DNA of 64,000 bases from Sphingomonas sp. Leaf67 (GTDB taxonomy: Bacteria > Pseudomonadota > Alphaproteobacteria > Sphingomonadales > Sphingomonadaceae). The stretch's first letter is position 1, and each line of letters begins with the position of its first letter. This document shows, in pieces, positions 16,840 through 25,919 of this stretch. The notes beneath the pieces were generated by a model. That model did no database searches and had not been told where the DNA came from. It worked only from the letters and a program-made list of their open reading frames with translations. The stretch covers positions 434,001 through 498,000 of the forward strand of contig NZ_LMLP01000001.1 in assembly GCF_001421965.1 (NCBI RefSeq). The letters are read 5' to 3'. A program made the translations under genes and the position numbers.

Positions 16840-17699
16840 GCCGACACCTTCTGATAGGCGGTGCGACCGATCGGACGGAATTTATCAATTACTGCGCCGA
16901 GCAACCGCTCCGAATGACCAATGTACAGCATCCCCCCCACCTCCAGTCGGTCGGCGAGCCGGGCCAGGAGCTTTTCCTTCGTCGGTTCGTCGAAATAGAT
17001 CATCACGTTGCGACAGAAGATCGTGTCGAACCGCCCCTTGATCGGCCAGTCGCCGAGCAGGTTGAGCGGCCGGAACGCGATCGCGTCGCGCAATAGCGGG
17101 TCGACGATCAGATCGTTGCCCTCCCCCCGGGTCCATGCGCTGCGCAGCGCGGCAGGCACGGTCCGCATCGTTTCCTTCGAATATTGCCCGGCCCGTGCCT
17201 TTTCGAGGACGCTGGGCGACACGTCGGTCGCCAGCATCCGCAGATCGGCCTTGAGCAGTCGCTGCGCGAGGCTGCGGTCGGCACCGAACGCCGCCATCAG
17301 CCACGAATAGGGTTCCTCGCCGCTCGAACACGCCGCCGACCACAGGCGGACGCGGCCCCCCTTGTTCAGCCGGTCGACCAGCCCCGGCCAGATGCGCCCG
17401 ACGAAATCCTCGAAATGATGGTTTTCGCGAAAGAAACTGGTGTGGTTGGTGGTCAGTGCATCAACCGTACGAGCGCGCTCTTCGGCATCGCGGCCGATGA
17501 ACGCGACATAATCGGCGAAGCTCGACAGGCCGCAGGCGCGGACCCGCGGCGCGATCCGGCCATAGACGAGCTGCGCCTTGCCGTCGGGCAACAGGATGCC
17601 GACCTCCTGATACACCAGCGCGGCGATCGCGCGGTGGTCGGCCGTCTGGAAGTCGAACTCCCGTGTCCGGCCGTTGTCGAGGGCGGCGGTGGCGCTCAT
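16836..17699 (-). CDS. cheR: Chemotaxis protein methyltransferase CheR
   Basis: 287 aa. N-terminal CheR helical domain ([34 protein letters not shown]), then a SAM-dependent methyltransferase with [14 protein letters not shown] as SAM site, [26 protein letters not shown] and YIGHSE. It methylates receptor glutamates using SAM. The receptor in this operon ends in an aromatic pentapeptide-like tail that could tether CheR. ATG overlaps the cheA stop by 4 nt. Confidence 0.96.
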   Translation of the reverse strand: MSATAALDNGRTREFDFQTADHRAIAALVYQEVGILLPDGKAQLVYGRIAPRVRACGLSSFADYVAFIGRDAEERARTVDALTTNHTSFFRENHHFEDFVGRIWPGLVDRLNKGGRVRLWSAACSSGEEPYSWLMAAFGADRSLAQRLLKADLRMLATDVSPSVLEKARAGQYSKETMRTVPAALRSAWTRGEGNDLIVDPLLRDAIAFRPLNLLGDWPIKGRFDTIFCRNVMIYFDEPTKEKLLARLADRLEVGGMLYIGHSERLLGAVIDKFRPIGRTAYQKVSA

Positions 17700-19879
17700 G
17701 CCGCGATGGCCGCCGGCGCGCGGTTGGCGAAGCGGCTGCGCGACGTCAGCGCGTCGACGTCGGCGATCAGCGCGACGCGCCCGTCGCCGAGGATCGTCGC
17801 CCCGGCCACGCCGTCGATCGCCTGATAATTGGCCTCAAGGCTCTTTACGACGACCTGCCGCTGATCCTGGATCGAGTCGACCAGCAGCGCGGCCTGTCCA
17901 TGATCGCCCTCGACCACGATCAGCACCGCGTCGGTGGCGTTGCGCTGCGCGCCGGCGATGCCGAGATGATCGGCGATACGCAGCACCGGCACATAGGAAC
18001 CGCGCACGTCGAGCAGCGTCCCCTCCGGCCCCAGCCGGTTGAGCGTCAGCTCGGTCGGTCGCAGGCTTTCGACGATGTGGCCGAGCGGAATGACGAACGT
18101 CTGTTCGCCGACCGTCACGATCATGCCGTCCAGCACCGCCAGCGTCAGCGGCAGGCTGAGCGAGAAGCTCGACCCGAAGCCTTCGCGCGACTGGATGCCG
18201 ATGCGTCCGCCCAGGGCCTGGATGTTCTTGCGCACCACGTCCATGCCGACGCCGCGGCCGGAGACGTTGGTGATCGCCGCCGCAGTCGAAAAGCCCGGCG
18301 CAAAAATCAGGTTGTCGATCTCTTCATCGCTCAGGACCGCATCAGGCAGGATGATGCCCTTCTCGATCGCCTTGGCCTTCACCCGCGCCCGGTTGATACC
18401 CTGTCCGTCGTCGGCGACGGTGATGACGATGCGGCCCGACTGGTGCGCGGCCGACAGGCGGACGACGCCCTCGGCCGGCTTGCCGGCGGCGACGCGCACG
18501 TCGGGCATTTCGAGGCCGTGGTCGACGGCATTGCGGATCAGGTGGGTCAGCGGCTCGCCGATGCGTTCAACGACGGTCTTGTCGACCTCGGTCATCTCGC
18601 CGTCGACTTCGAGGCGGACACGCTTGCCGGTCTCGCCCTCCAGTTCGCGGACGATCCGCGGTACGCGGCTGAACACCGTCTTCATCGGCTGCGCGCGGAT
18701 CGCCATCGTCGATTCCTGCAATTCGCGCGTCAGATGTTCGAGGTCGTTGAGCTCGGAAATCCCGCCCATCGCATTTTCCGCAAGACGCTGGGCGAGCATC
18801 GCCTGGGTGATGACCAGTTCGCCGACCAGGTTGACCAGACGGTCGAGCTTGTCGAGGTCGACGCGGATCGTCTGCGCCGCCGGGGCGACAGCCGCCGCGG
18901 CGCGCGGCGCGGCCTTCTCGTCCGCCGGAGCCGGAGCCGGAGCCGCCGGTGCCGGCGCAACCGCAGCCGGCACTGGCGCAGCCGCGGGCGGCGGGGGTGG
19001 CGGCGGAGCGACCGGTTCCTCGACCGCCGCTACCGGTGCGGCGACCGTGTCGAGCAAGTCGAACAGCGAATCGACATCGTCCATGATCGACGCTTCCGGC
19101 GCGCCCTTGCCGAGCGTGATCGCGTTGCTGTCCGAAAATTCGAAGACCGCACGGATATCATCCTCGGCAACGCTGGCGGGCAACGCCACGTCCCATGCCA
19201 GATAGCCGGTTTCGGGATCGAGCGCGTCGAGACCCGGCAGCGCGCTGCGATCGCACTGCGTCACCTTGCCACCCAGCAGCGTCAGTTCGCGCAGCAGCAG
19301 CAGCGGTTCGGCACCATGTTCGAACGCCTTGGCACCCGGTTCGTAGCGCAGCCGCCAGCCGTCATCGGCATCGGCGCCCTCTTCGGACGGGGCGACATCG
19401 CCCAGCATCGACATCAGATCGTCGAAGTCGTCGGAGATGGCCGGGGCCGGTTCCGCCGCAGCCGGGGCCGCCACCGCTTTAGCCGAGCTGCCATGGGCGG
19501 TATCGCCGCCCGCCGCCGCCGACAGCCGGTCGAGCATCGCCGCGTCGGACGGCGGCGTGCCACCATCGCGGGCGGCGGCGACATGGTCGGCCAGCATGTC
19601 GAACGCGCCCATGACCACGTCGAGCAGCGGTGAGGTGAGTTCCAGCGTGCCGTTGCGGATCAGGTCGAGCAGCGTTTCATATTGATGGGTATAGGCCTGC
19701 AGACGTTCGTGACCGAACGCCCCTGCCCCGCCCTTGATCGAATGTACGCAGCGGAAGACGGCGTTGATCGTTTCCGAATCGCGGTCGCCGTCGCGCAGCA
19801 ACGCGAAATTGCCTTCCATCGCGGCGAGACCTTCCTCGCACTCCTGAAAGAAGATCTGCTGGATTGCGTCGAGGTCCAT
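17696..19879 (-). CDS. cheA: Chemotaxis histidine kinase CheA
   Basis: 727 aa. Order: Hpt domain with His46 in FRCVHSIKGGAGAFG; a second N-terminal region with WRLRYEPGAKAFEHG that matches the P2-like domain common in alphaproteobacterial CheA; a Pro/Ala linker of about 70 residues; dimerisation helices (DKLDRLVNLVGELVITQAML); ATPase domain (HLIRNAVDHGLE, VADDGQGINRARV, SGRGVGMDVV); C-terminal CheW-like domain (FVIPLGHIVESLR). It phosphorylates CheY and CheB in response to receptors. Located 15 bases after the STAS gene. Confidence 0.97.
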   Translation of the reverse strand: MDLDAIQQIFFQECEEGLAAMEGNFALLRDGDRDSETINAVFRCVHSIKGGAGAFGHERLQAYTHQYETLLDLIRNGTLELTSPLLDVVMGAFDMLADHVAAARDGGTPPSDAAMLDRLSAAAGGDTAHGSSAKAVAAPAAAEPAPAISDDFDDLMSMLGDVAPSEEGADADDGWRLRYEPGAKAFEHGAEPLLLLRELTLLGGKVTQCDRSALPGLDALDPETGYLAWDVALPASVAEDDIRAVFEFSDSNAITLGKGAPEASIMDDVDSLFDLLDTVAAPVAAVEEPVAPPPPPPPAAAPVPAAVAPAPAAPAPAPADEKAAPRAAAAVAPAAQTIRVDLDKLDRLVNLVGELVITQAMLAQRLAENAMGGISELNDLEHLTRELQESTMAIRAQPMKTVFSRVPRIVRELEGETGKRVRLEVDGEMTEVDKTVVERIGEPLTHLIRNAVDHGLEMPDVRVAAGKPAEGVVRLSAAHQSGRIVITVADDGQGINRARVKAKAIEKGIILPDAVLSDEEIDNLIFAPGFSTAAAITNVSGRGVGMDVVRKNIQALGGRIGIQSREGFGSSFSLSLPLTLAVLDGMIVTVGEQTFVIPLGHIVESLRPTELTLNRLGPEGTLLDVRGSYVPVLRIADHLGIAGAQRNATDAVLIVVEGDHGQAALLVDSIQDQRQVVVKSLEANYQAIDGVAGATILGDGRVALIADVDALTSRSRFANRAPAAIAA

Positions 19880-19894
19880 GGGTTCGCTCCGGAA

Positions 19895-20158
19895 TCAGGC
19901 GGCGAGAAGGGTGTCGAGCGCGGCCAGCGTGGCCATGTCGGCAAAGGCGGGGCTGGCACCGACGACGCGGAAATCGAGGCCGGCAAGGTCCGCCGCCGCT
20001 TCGGTGGCGGCAAGGATCTGCAGGCAGGCCTGCCCGATCCGCTCGACCGCGGATGCGTCGAGGATGATCGACTGACCGGTGTCGATCGCGGCGCGCAGCG
20101 TCAGCCGAAGCGGAGCGGCGGCGGCGGTGTCGAGCACGGGAGCGAGTACGATAGGCAT
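19895..20158 (-). CDS. STAS domain protein of chemotaxis operon
   Basis: 87 aa, one STAS fold: a parallel strand-helix pattern with SIILDASAVERIGQACLQIL in the place of the anti-sigma antagonist signature. The serine that is phosphorylated in SpoIIAA-type proteins has no equivalent here (GQA in its place), so regulation by kinase is unlikely at that site. Such short STAS proteins are common between receptor and cheA genes in alphaproteobacteria, and their role in arrays is undefined. 41 bases after the mcp gene. Confidence 0.82.
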   Translation of the reverse strand: MPIVLAPVLDTAAAAPLRLTLRAAIDTGQSIILDASAVERIGQACLQILAATEAAADLAGLDFRVVGASPAFADMATLAALDTLLAA

Positions 20159-20199
20159 CGGAAATTCCTGTTCGGAAAAGACGTGGGTCGCCGGAGCGA

Positions 20200-21675
20200 T
20201 CAGAATTCGGACCAGTCGTCTTCGTTGACGACCGGTGCAGCCGCAGCGGCTCCGCCACCGCCGCCAACAGCGACCTTCTTGCGCGATCCGCGGGCGATCT
20301 CACGGCCGACCTGCGCGGCGCGGGCTTGCAGGCGGTGCACCGCGCTCGGCATCTGCTGGACATGGCCGCCCCCGCCCATGCTCATGCCGCCGCGGTAGCT
20401 GCCGCTGTCGACCGTGAAGCGGGCGACCTGTCGCGCGAGCTCCTGTGCCTCTTCGGCAAGGGTCCGGGCAGCAGCGTTCGCCTGTTCGACCATCGCCGCA
20501 TTCTGTTGCGTCACCCCGTCCATCTCGCCGACGGCGGTGTTGACCTGCTGGAGGCCGGTCGCTTGCTGATCGGCCGAGGTGGCGATGGTGCCGACCAGCG
20601 TGCTGATCTCACCGATGCGGTTGATGATCCGTTGCAGTGCCTTGCCGGTCTCGCTGACCAGTTCGACGCCCATGGCGACCTGTTCGGAAGAAGCGGTGAT
20701 CTTGGACTTCACGTCCTTGGCCGCATCGGCCGACCGCTGGGCGAGTGCCCGGACTTCGCTGGCGACGACGGCAAAGCCCTTGCCCGCATCGCCGGCCCGC
20801 GCCGCTTCGACACCGGCGTTCAGCGCCAGCAGGTTCGTCTGGAACGCGATCCCGTCGATCACGCTGATGATGTCGCCGATTTCGCCCGAGGCGCGCTCGA
20901 TGCCGTTCATCGCCTCCACCGCGCGGCGGACGACGTCCCCCGACTGTTCGGCTTCGTCGCGGGTTTCGATGACCACCATGTTGGCGCGGCTGGCACCGGT
21001 GGCGGTTTCCTTCACCGTGCTGGTGATCTGGTCCATCGCCGCGGCGGTCTCTTCAAGGCTGGCGGCCTGTTGCTCGGTGCGCTGCGACAGGTCGTCGGAT
21101 GCCTGACGAATGTCGTTGGCTCCGTTGTTGATACCGCTGGTCGCATCGCGCACGGCCGACAATACTTCGGACACCGCGTCCATCGCCGCGTTGAAATCGA
21201 TGCGGAGGCGTTCGTAATCCGACGGGAAACTCTGTTCGATGCGATAGGTAACGTCGCTGGCGGCTAGACGCGACAGCCCCTGCCCCAGCGAACCGACCAC
21301 CTGCTGCTGCGCGGCCGCCGCTTCCTTCACCACCCGGCCGTTCTCGCGGAATACTTCCATCGCCCGCGACATGCGACCGACACAGTCCTTATGGTCGGCG
21401 AAGCCGATCGGCGTGGTCAGGTCGCCTTGCGCGAGCCCCTCCATCCGTTCGACCGTGCCGACATAAGGTCCGCAGACGATGTTACGGAAAAGAACGCCGA
21501 GCACGATGGCAACGATGACGGTCGCGCTGGTGATGCCCAGCAACACCGGTTCGGACAGCGTCTCGTTGACGGCCAGCACCGTCGTGACGAACGGGACGCA
21601 CATCAACGCGACATACACGATCCCCATGACGAGGAATTTCGTGCGGATCGGTGCGTCCTTGCTGAACCATCTCAT
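20200..21675 (-). CDS. Methyl-accepting chemotaxis protein lacking a periplasmic domain
   Basis: 491 aa from ATG 21675 (MRWFSKDAPIR). Two helices (FLVMGIVYVALMCVPFVTTV and LLGITSATVIVAIVLGVLF) are joined by only about 12 residues, so there is no periplasmic sensing domain. A HAMP segment follows (VERMEGLAQGDLTTPIG), then a long methyl-accepting coiled coil with hairpin tip IDGIAFQTNLLALNAGVEAA. Note NAGVEAA where most receptors have NAAIEAA. A Gly/Ala/basic linker precedes the C-terminal NEDDWSEF, resembling the CheR/CheB-binding pentapeptide (xWxxF). First gene of the operon. Confidence 0.93.
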   Translation of the reverse strand: MRWFSKDAPIRTKFLVMGIVYVALMCVPFVTTVLAVNETLSEPVLLGITSATVIVAIVLGVLFRNIVCGPYVGTVERMEGLAQGDLTTPIGFADHKDCVGRMSRAMEVFRENGRVVKEAAAAQQQVVGSLGQGLSRLAASDVTYRIEQSFPSDYERLRIDFNAAMDAVSEVLSAVRDATSGINNGANDIRQASDDLSQRTEQQAASLEETAAAMDQITSTVKETATGASRANMVVIETRDEAEQSGDVVRRAVEAMNGIERASGEIGDIISVIDGIAFQTNLLALNAGVEAARAGDAGKGFAVVASEVRALAQRSADAAKDVKSKITASSEQVAMGVELVSETGKALQRIINRIGEISTLVGTIATSADQQATGLQQVNTAVGEMDGVTQQNAAMVEQANAAARTLAEEAQELARQVARFTVDSGSYRGGMSMGGGGHVQQMPSAVHRLQARAAQVGREIARGSRKKVAVGGGGGAAAAAPVVNEDDWSEF

Positions 21676-21868
21676 CGTCAACCTGCTCCCCCCCGAAACG
21701 CTTCCGCACGGACGCGCTGTCGTATCGATCCACGGGTAGTAGCGGTGAGGCGATAACTTACGGTTAACGTCGGGAATGCGCCGTTCCCGCCGCACACAGG
21801 ACATCAATCCCGACCAAAAAAGAATACAAGATAATATCTTAGCAGCGGCGAATCACACCGTTCGCGCA

Positions 21869-21901
21869 TTGACAACGCTGGACAGATTGGTAGCGTTACC
21901 A
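21869..21901 (+). promoter_or_regulatory. Candidate promoter with LacI-type palindrome before the TonB receptor
   Basis: TTGACA (21869-21874) is a good -35 hexamer; TAGCGT (21891-21896) at 16-nt spacing could be the -10. The palindrome TGGTAGCGTTACCA (21888-21901), one mismatch pair from perfect and with a central CG, covers the -10 and has the form of LacI/GalR-family operators. Another 6-bp dyad AAGATA-A-TATCTT lies upstream at 21828-21840. No LacI-family gene is in the window. Confidence 0.5.
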
Positions 21902-21968
21902 CAGCCGGATCATCCGGCGAGAATGATGGACGGATTGAACCGTCAGAACCACTTAGGGGAGATTCCGT

Positions 21969-24900
21969 ATGAAGGGCCACCTTCTTCGCACGCTCGCGCG
22001 CACGTCCTCGACCATTGCGCTCGCCGCATTGTCCGTCGCACCGGGCATCGCCGCCGCACAGACCACCGATACCGCCACCAATGCCCAGCCGGGCGCGACC
22101 GAAGGCACGGCGGGAAGCATCGCCCAGCCGACCGGTCAGGACCCCGTGCAGGAAGATGGCGGCGAGATCGTCGTCACTGGCATCCGCGCGTCGCTGAACC
22201 GCGCGATCGATATCAAGCGCAACTCGGCGGGCGTCGTCGATGCGATCTCGGCCGAGGATATCGGCAAGTTCCCCGACACCAACCTTGCCGAGTCGCTGCA
22301 GCGCATCACCGGCGTATCGATCAACCGCGTCAACGGCGAAGGCTCGCAGGTCTCGGTCCGCGGCTTCTCGGGCGGGTTCAACCTCGTCACGCTGAACGGG
22401 CGTCAGTTGCCCGCCTCCAACGTCGACACCAGCGGCGCGGGCGACTTCGCACGCGGCACCGGCCGCTCGTTCGATTTCCAGAATCTCGCGTCCGAAGGCG
22501 TATCGGCGCTGGAGGTCTACAAGACCGGCCGCGCCGCGATCCCGTCGGGCGGCATCGGCGCGGCGATCAACGTCGTCACCCGCAAGCCGCTCGATTCGCG
22601 CGAAACCGGCGTCACCGGGTCGTTCGGCGTGAAGGCGCTGCACGACGTCAGCACCAATGCCGGCGAAGGCGCCCGCGTCCTGCCCGAAGTGTCTGGGCTG
22701 CTCAGCTGGCGCAACGACTCGCGCAGCATCGGCCTGTCGGTGTTCGGCAGCTATCAACGGCGCGACAGCACCTCGGCACAGAGCGCGCCCAATTATTTCA
22801 CCGTGGTACCGACCGCCAACGTCCTCAACCCCGCCGGCCCGTATGTGAACGGGCAGACGCAGATCGAGAACCGGCCGACCACCCCTTTCGCGCTGATCCC
22901 GAACGACAGCCGCTACCAGTTCTCCGAGAACAAGCGCGAGCGCATCAACGGGCAGGCGGTGCTGCAACTCGCCCCGACCGACCGGCTGACCTTCACCGCC
23001 GACGCGCTGTTCGCGCAGAACCGGCTGGAGGAGCAGCGCAGCGAGCAGACCAACTGGTTCAACCGCCCGTTCGGCCAGATCCGCTTCAACGGCAACGACG
23101 TGATCGCAACGCCCGACTTCATCGCGGAATCGATCAACGGCGTAAAGGATCAGGGGTTCGAACAGCAATTCCGCGCGACCAAGACCCAGCTGCAATCCTA
23201 CGGCCTGAACGGCAAGTGGGAGATGACCGACAATCTGACGCTGAACCTCGATGGCTATCATGCCGTGTCGAAGTCGACGCCGGATGCCGCCAACGGCACG
23301 TCGGTGACGCTGGTGTCGCTCGGCGCGCCGGTCATCAGCAGCCAGGCGATCGACTATAGCACCGGCTTCCCGCAGGTGACGCAGACGATCAACGACACGA
23401 TCAACGGCAACGGCAACGGCGTCCTCGACATCGGCGACCTCGGCACGCAGATCGCGCGCACCAACACCGCGACCCAGCGGCAGCGGATCAATGGCGGTCG
23501 CGCCGATCTCGGCTGGGATCTGGGCGGCGGTAGCCGGTTCGATTTCGGCGGCACCTATACCGATGCGCAGATGACCAGCGCGCGGGTGCAGACGCAGCAG
23601 CAGCTCGGCGACTGGGGCATTACCGATCCGGGCATCGTGCAACGGCTGGCGTCGAACGTCGTCAAGACTTTCTGCCTCGACTGCAAATTCGACACGTTCA
23701 GCCCGGCGGACGTGAAGCGGACGGCGTTCCGCGGCAATGCGGTCGTGCTGAACGACCTGTTCTCGAACTTCTATGCCGCCAACCCGATCAACACGACCGC
23801 CAATGATTTCGATAGCGTCGGCGAAAAGATCTGGGGCGTGTACGGCCAGATCACGTGGAAGGGCGAGATCGCCGGGCGCACCGCCAACCTGGTGTTCGGC
23901 ACCCGGTACGAAGAGACCAAGGTCCGCTCGACCGCGTTGCAGGCGATCCCGTCGGCGATCAAATGGGATGCCGACAACGACTTCTCGTCGGTCATCTCGT
24001 CGTCCGCGTCGACGGTGACGCAGCGTGGCAGCTACACCAACCTGCTGCCGGCGGTCGATTTCAATATCGAGGTGTTCGACAACTTCATCGCCCGTGCGTC
24101 CGCCAGCCGCACCCTCGCCCGCGCCGATTACGGCAACCTGTTCGCATCGACCACGGCAGGTGCGCCGACCCGGCCGGTGGCGCTGGGCGGTCGTCCGACC
24201 GGCACCTCCGGCAATGCCGGGCTGCTGCCGCTGGTTTCCGATAACTTCGACGTGTCGGTCGAATGGTATTACAAGCCGTCGAGCTATGTCTCGCTCGGTT
24301 TCTTCGACAAGCGAGTGCGCAACTTCATCGGCACCGGCGTCTTCAACCGCAGCCTGTTCGACCTGCGCGATCCGTCGTCGGGGGCAGCGGGCACGCGATC
24401 GGGCACGGCGGCCGACCGGCTGCGCGCGCTGGGTGCCGACCTCAGCGACGTCAACCTGTTCACCTACACCGCGCTGCTCAGCCAGAACGGCGGCAATACC
24501 GCCCAGGCCGACGCCAATTTCCAGGCGAACCGGAACGCAGCGGGCGCGCTGAACCAGGATTACGTCAACAGCATCCTGCAATCGGTCGACATCTTCGCCA
24601 ATGGACAAGACCCGCTCTACGACTTCGCGGTGTCGCAGCCGGTCAATAACCGCGACGGCCATATCTATGGCTTCGAACTGGCCGGGCAGCACTTCTTTGG
24701 CAACACCGGGTTCGGCGTGCAGGCGTCGTATACCAAAGTGTATGGCGACGTGAATGCCGACATCGCCGCCGACCCCAGCGTCAACGTGTTCGCGTTGACG
24801 GGGCTTGGCGACAGCGCCAATGGCTCGATCATCTATGACAAGAGCGGGCTGTCGGCGCGCGTGTCGTACAACTGGCGCGACAAGTTCCTTGCCGCAACCA

Positions 24901-25115
24901 ACCAGGGCGACAGCCGCAACCCGTTGTTCGTCGCGCCGTTCGGCACGCTCGACTTCAACATCAGCTACGACCTGAACGACCGCATGGCGCTGTCGATCGA
25001 GGGCGTGAACCTGACCAGCGAACCGCTGGTGCAGTACGGACGCGATCGCAACGCGCTAGTGTTCGCGCAGGAACTGAAGCCCCGCTTCCTGCTCGGCGCC
25101 CGCTACCGCTTCTGA
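21969..25115 (+). CDS. TonB-dependent receptor (large, sphingomonad type)
   Basis: 1048 aa outer-membrane receptor. Signal peptide to about residue 30 (LAALSVAPGIAAAQ), a low-complexity linker, TonB-box region GGEIVVTGIRASL, plug domain (AEDIGKFPDTNLAESLQRIT, VSVRGFSGGFNLVTLNG, GGIGAAINVVTRKPL), then a 22-strand barrel ending with an aromatic residue (GARYRF). The GIRASLNRAIDIKRNS start of the plug defines the large receptor subfamily of Caulobacter, Xanthomonas and sphingomonads, linked to carbohydrate or complex-nutrient uptake. AGGGGAG lies just upstream of ATG 21969. Directly followed by a terminator and sapC. Confidence 0.95.
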   Translation: MKGHLLRTLARTSSTIALAALSVAPGIAAAQTTDTATNAQPGATEGTAGSIAQPTGQDPVQEDGGEIVVTGIRASLNRAIDIKRNSAGVVDAISAEDIGKFPDTNLAESLQRITGVSINRVNGEGSQVSVRGFSGGFNLVTLNGRQLPASNVDTSGAGDFARGTGRSFDFQNLASEGVSALEVYKTGRAAIPSGGIGAAINVVTRKPLDSRETGVTGSFGVKALHDVSTNAGEGARVLPEVSGLLSWRNDSRSIGLSVFGSYQRRDSTSAQSAPNYFTVVPTANVLNPAGPYVNGQTQIENRPTTPFALIPNDSRYQFSENKRERINGQAVLQLAPTDRLTFTADALFAQNRLEEQRSEQTNWFNRPFGQIRFNGNDVIATPDFIAESINGVKDQGFEQQFRATKTQLQSYGLNGKWEMTDNLTLNLDGYHAVSKSTPDAANGTSVTLVSLGAPVISSQAIDYSTGFPQVTQTINDTINGNGNGVLDIGDLGTQIARTNTATQRQRINGGRADLGWDLGGGSRFDFGGTYTDAQMTSARVQTQQQLGDWGITDPGIVQRLASNVVKTFCLDCKFDTFSPADVKRTAFRGNAVVLNDLFSNFYAANPINTTANDFDSVGEKIWGVYGQITWKGEIAGRTANLVFGTRYEETKVRSTALQAIPSAIKWDADNDFSSVISSSASTVTQRGSYTNLLPAVDFNIEVFDNFIARASASRTLARADYGNLFASTTAGAPTRPVALGGRPTGTSGNAGLLPLVSDNFDVSVEWYYKPSSYVSLGFFDKRVRNFIGTGVFNRSLFDLRDPSSGAAGTRSGTAADRLRALGADLSDVNLFTYTALLSQNGGNTAQADANFQANRNAAGALNQDYVNSILQSVDIFANGQDPLYDFAVSQPVNNRDGHIYGFELAGQHFFGNTGFGVQASYTKVYGDVNADIAADPSVNVFALTGLGDSANGSIIYDKSGLSARVSYNWRDKFLAATNQGDSRNPLFVAPFGTLDFNISYDLNDRMALSIEGVNLTSEPLVQYGRDRNALVFAQELKPRFLLGARYRF

Positions 25116-25131
25116 TCGCGGTCAAGTTACT

Positions 25132-25167
25132 GGAAAGGGCCGTTCGGACTGCCGAACGGCTCTTTCC
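25132..25167 (+). terminator. Strong stem-loop between receptor and sapC
   Basis: GGAAAGGGCCGTTCGG (25132-25147) pairs with CCGAACGGCTCTTTCC (25152-25167) across a 4-nt loop ACTG: 16 pairs including one G-T. It has no long T run after it (CTTGCC), but the stem stability and place 16 bases after the receptor stop suggest a terminator or processing site that separates receptor expression from the following three genes. Confidence 0.7.
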
Positions 25168-25217
25168 CTTGCCACCGCTTCTTCATAACGTGGCGGCACC
25201 CTGCCCCGAGGATCGCG

Positions 25218-25919
25218 ATGCCCAACCCCGTGCTGCTCAACAATGTCGACCATCATGACCTGACCGTCACGGTGGTGCACGACGCCGCGCATGGCGATGC
25301 GGTGAATCAGGTGCTCCTGTTCCCCAACGAGTTCGAGGCGGCGCAGCGCGACTATCCGATCCTGTTCAGGCGCGACGATCGTGGCGGCATCTATGCCGTC
25401 GCGCTGCTCGGGCTCGACCCTGACGACAATCTGTTTCTCGGTTCCGACGGCGGCTGGTCGGCAAGCTATATTCCCGCCGTCCGCCAGCGCGGACCGTTCG
25501 TCGCCGATCCGTCGGGAACGGGTGTGCGCATCGACCTCGACGATCCGCGCGTGCGGCGCGACGGTTCGGGCGAGTCGCTCTATCTGCGCCATGGCGGCAC
25601 TGCGCCCTATCTCGCGCATGTCGAAGCAGTGCTGGGCGTCATTCGCGAGGGGCAGGCGATCAACGCCCCCCTCTTCGCCGCATGGGAGGCAGCCGGATTG
25701 CTGCGCCCGACCGCGATCGACGTCGATCTGGGCGACGGCCAGACCTGTGCCATCGCCGAGATCCTCGTCGTCGCTGACGACCGGCTCGATACGCTGGATG
25801 CCGAAACGCTGGCGACGCTGCATCGTAGCGGTGCGCTGCGCGCCGCGTTCATGGCGTCGGCGTCGCTCGACAATATCCCGCGGCTGATCGAGCGGCGGCA
25901 ACGGCGGTACGCCGCATGA
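25218..25919 (+). CDS. SapC family protein
   Basis: 233 aa. Typical SapC pattern: LLNNVDHHDLTVTV near the start, NEFEAAQRDYPILFRRDD, ALLGLDPDDNLFLG, GGWSASYIPAVRQRGPF, and a C-terminal RSGALRAAFMASASLDNIPRL. The name comes from an S-layer-associated gene in Campylobacter, but in this context (receptor, SapC, cupin, halogenase) the function is unknown. No signal peptide is seen, so it is probably cytoplasmic. GAGGAT lies just upstream of ATG 25218; the stop overlaps the next ATG by 4 nt. Confidence 0.88.
   Translation: MPNPVLLNNVDHHDLTVTVVHDAAHGDAVNQVLLFPNEFEAAQRDYPILFRRDDRGGIYAVALLGLDPDDNLFLGSDGGWSASYIPAVRQRGPFVADPSGTGVRIDLDDPRVRRDGSGESLYLRHGGTAPYLAHVEAVLGVIREGQAINAPLFAAWEAAGLLRPTAIDVDLGDGQTCAIAEILVVADDRLDTLDAETLATLHRSGALRAAFMASASLDNIPRLIERRQRRYAA

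Noticed and set aside
21804..24692. Open reading frame of 962 codons on the minus strand opposite the TonB receptor
   Set aside because: It is antisense to a clearly coding receptor; long antisense frames are common in GC-rich DNA, and the product is Arg/Asp-rich without any family motif.
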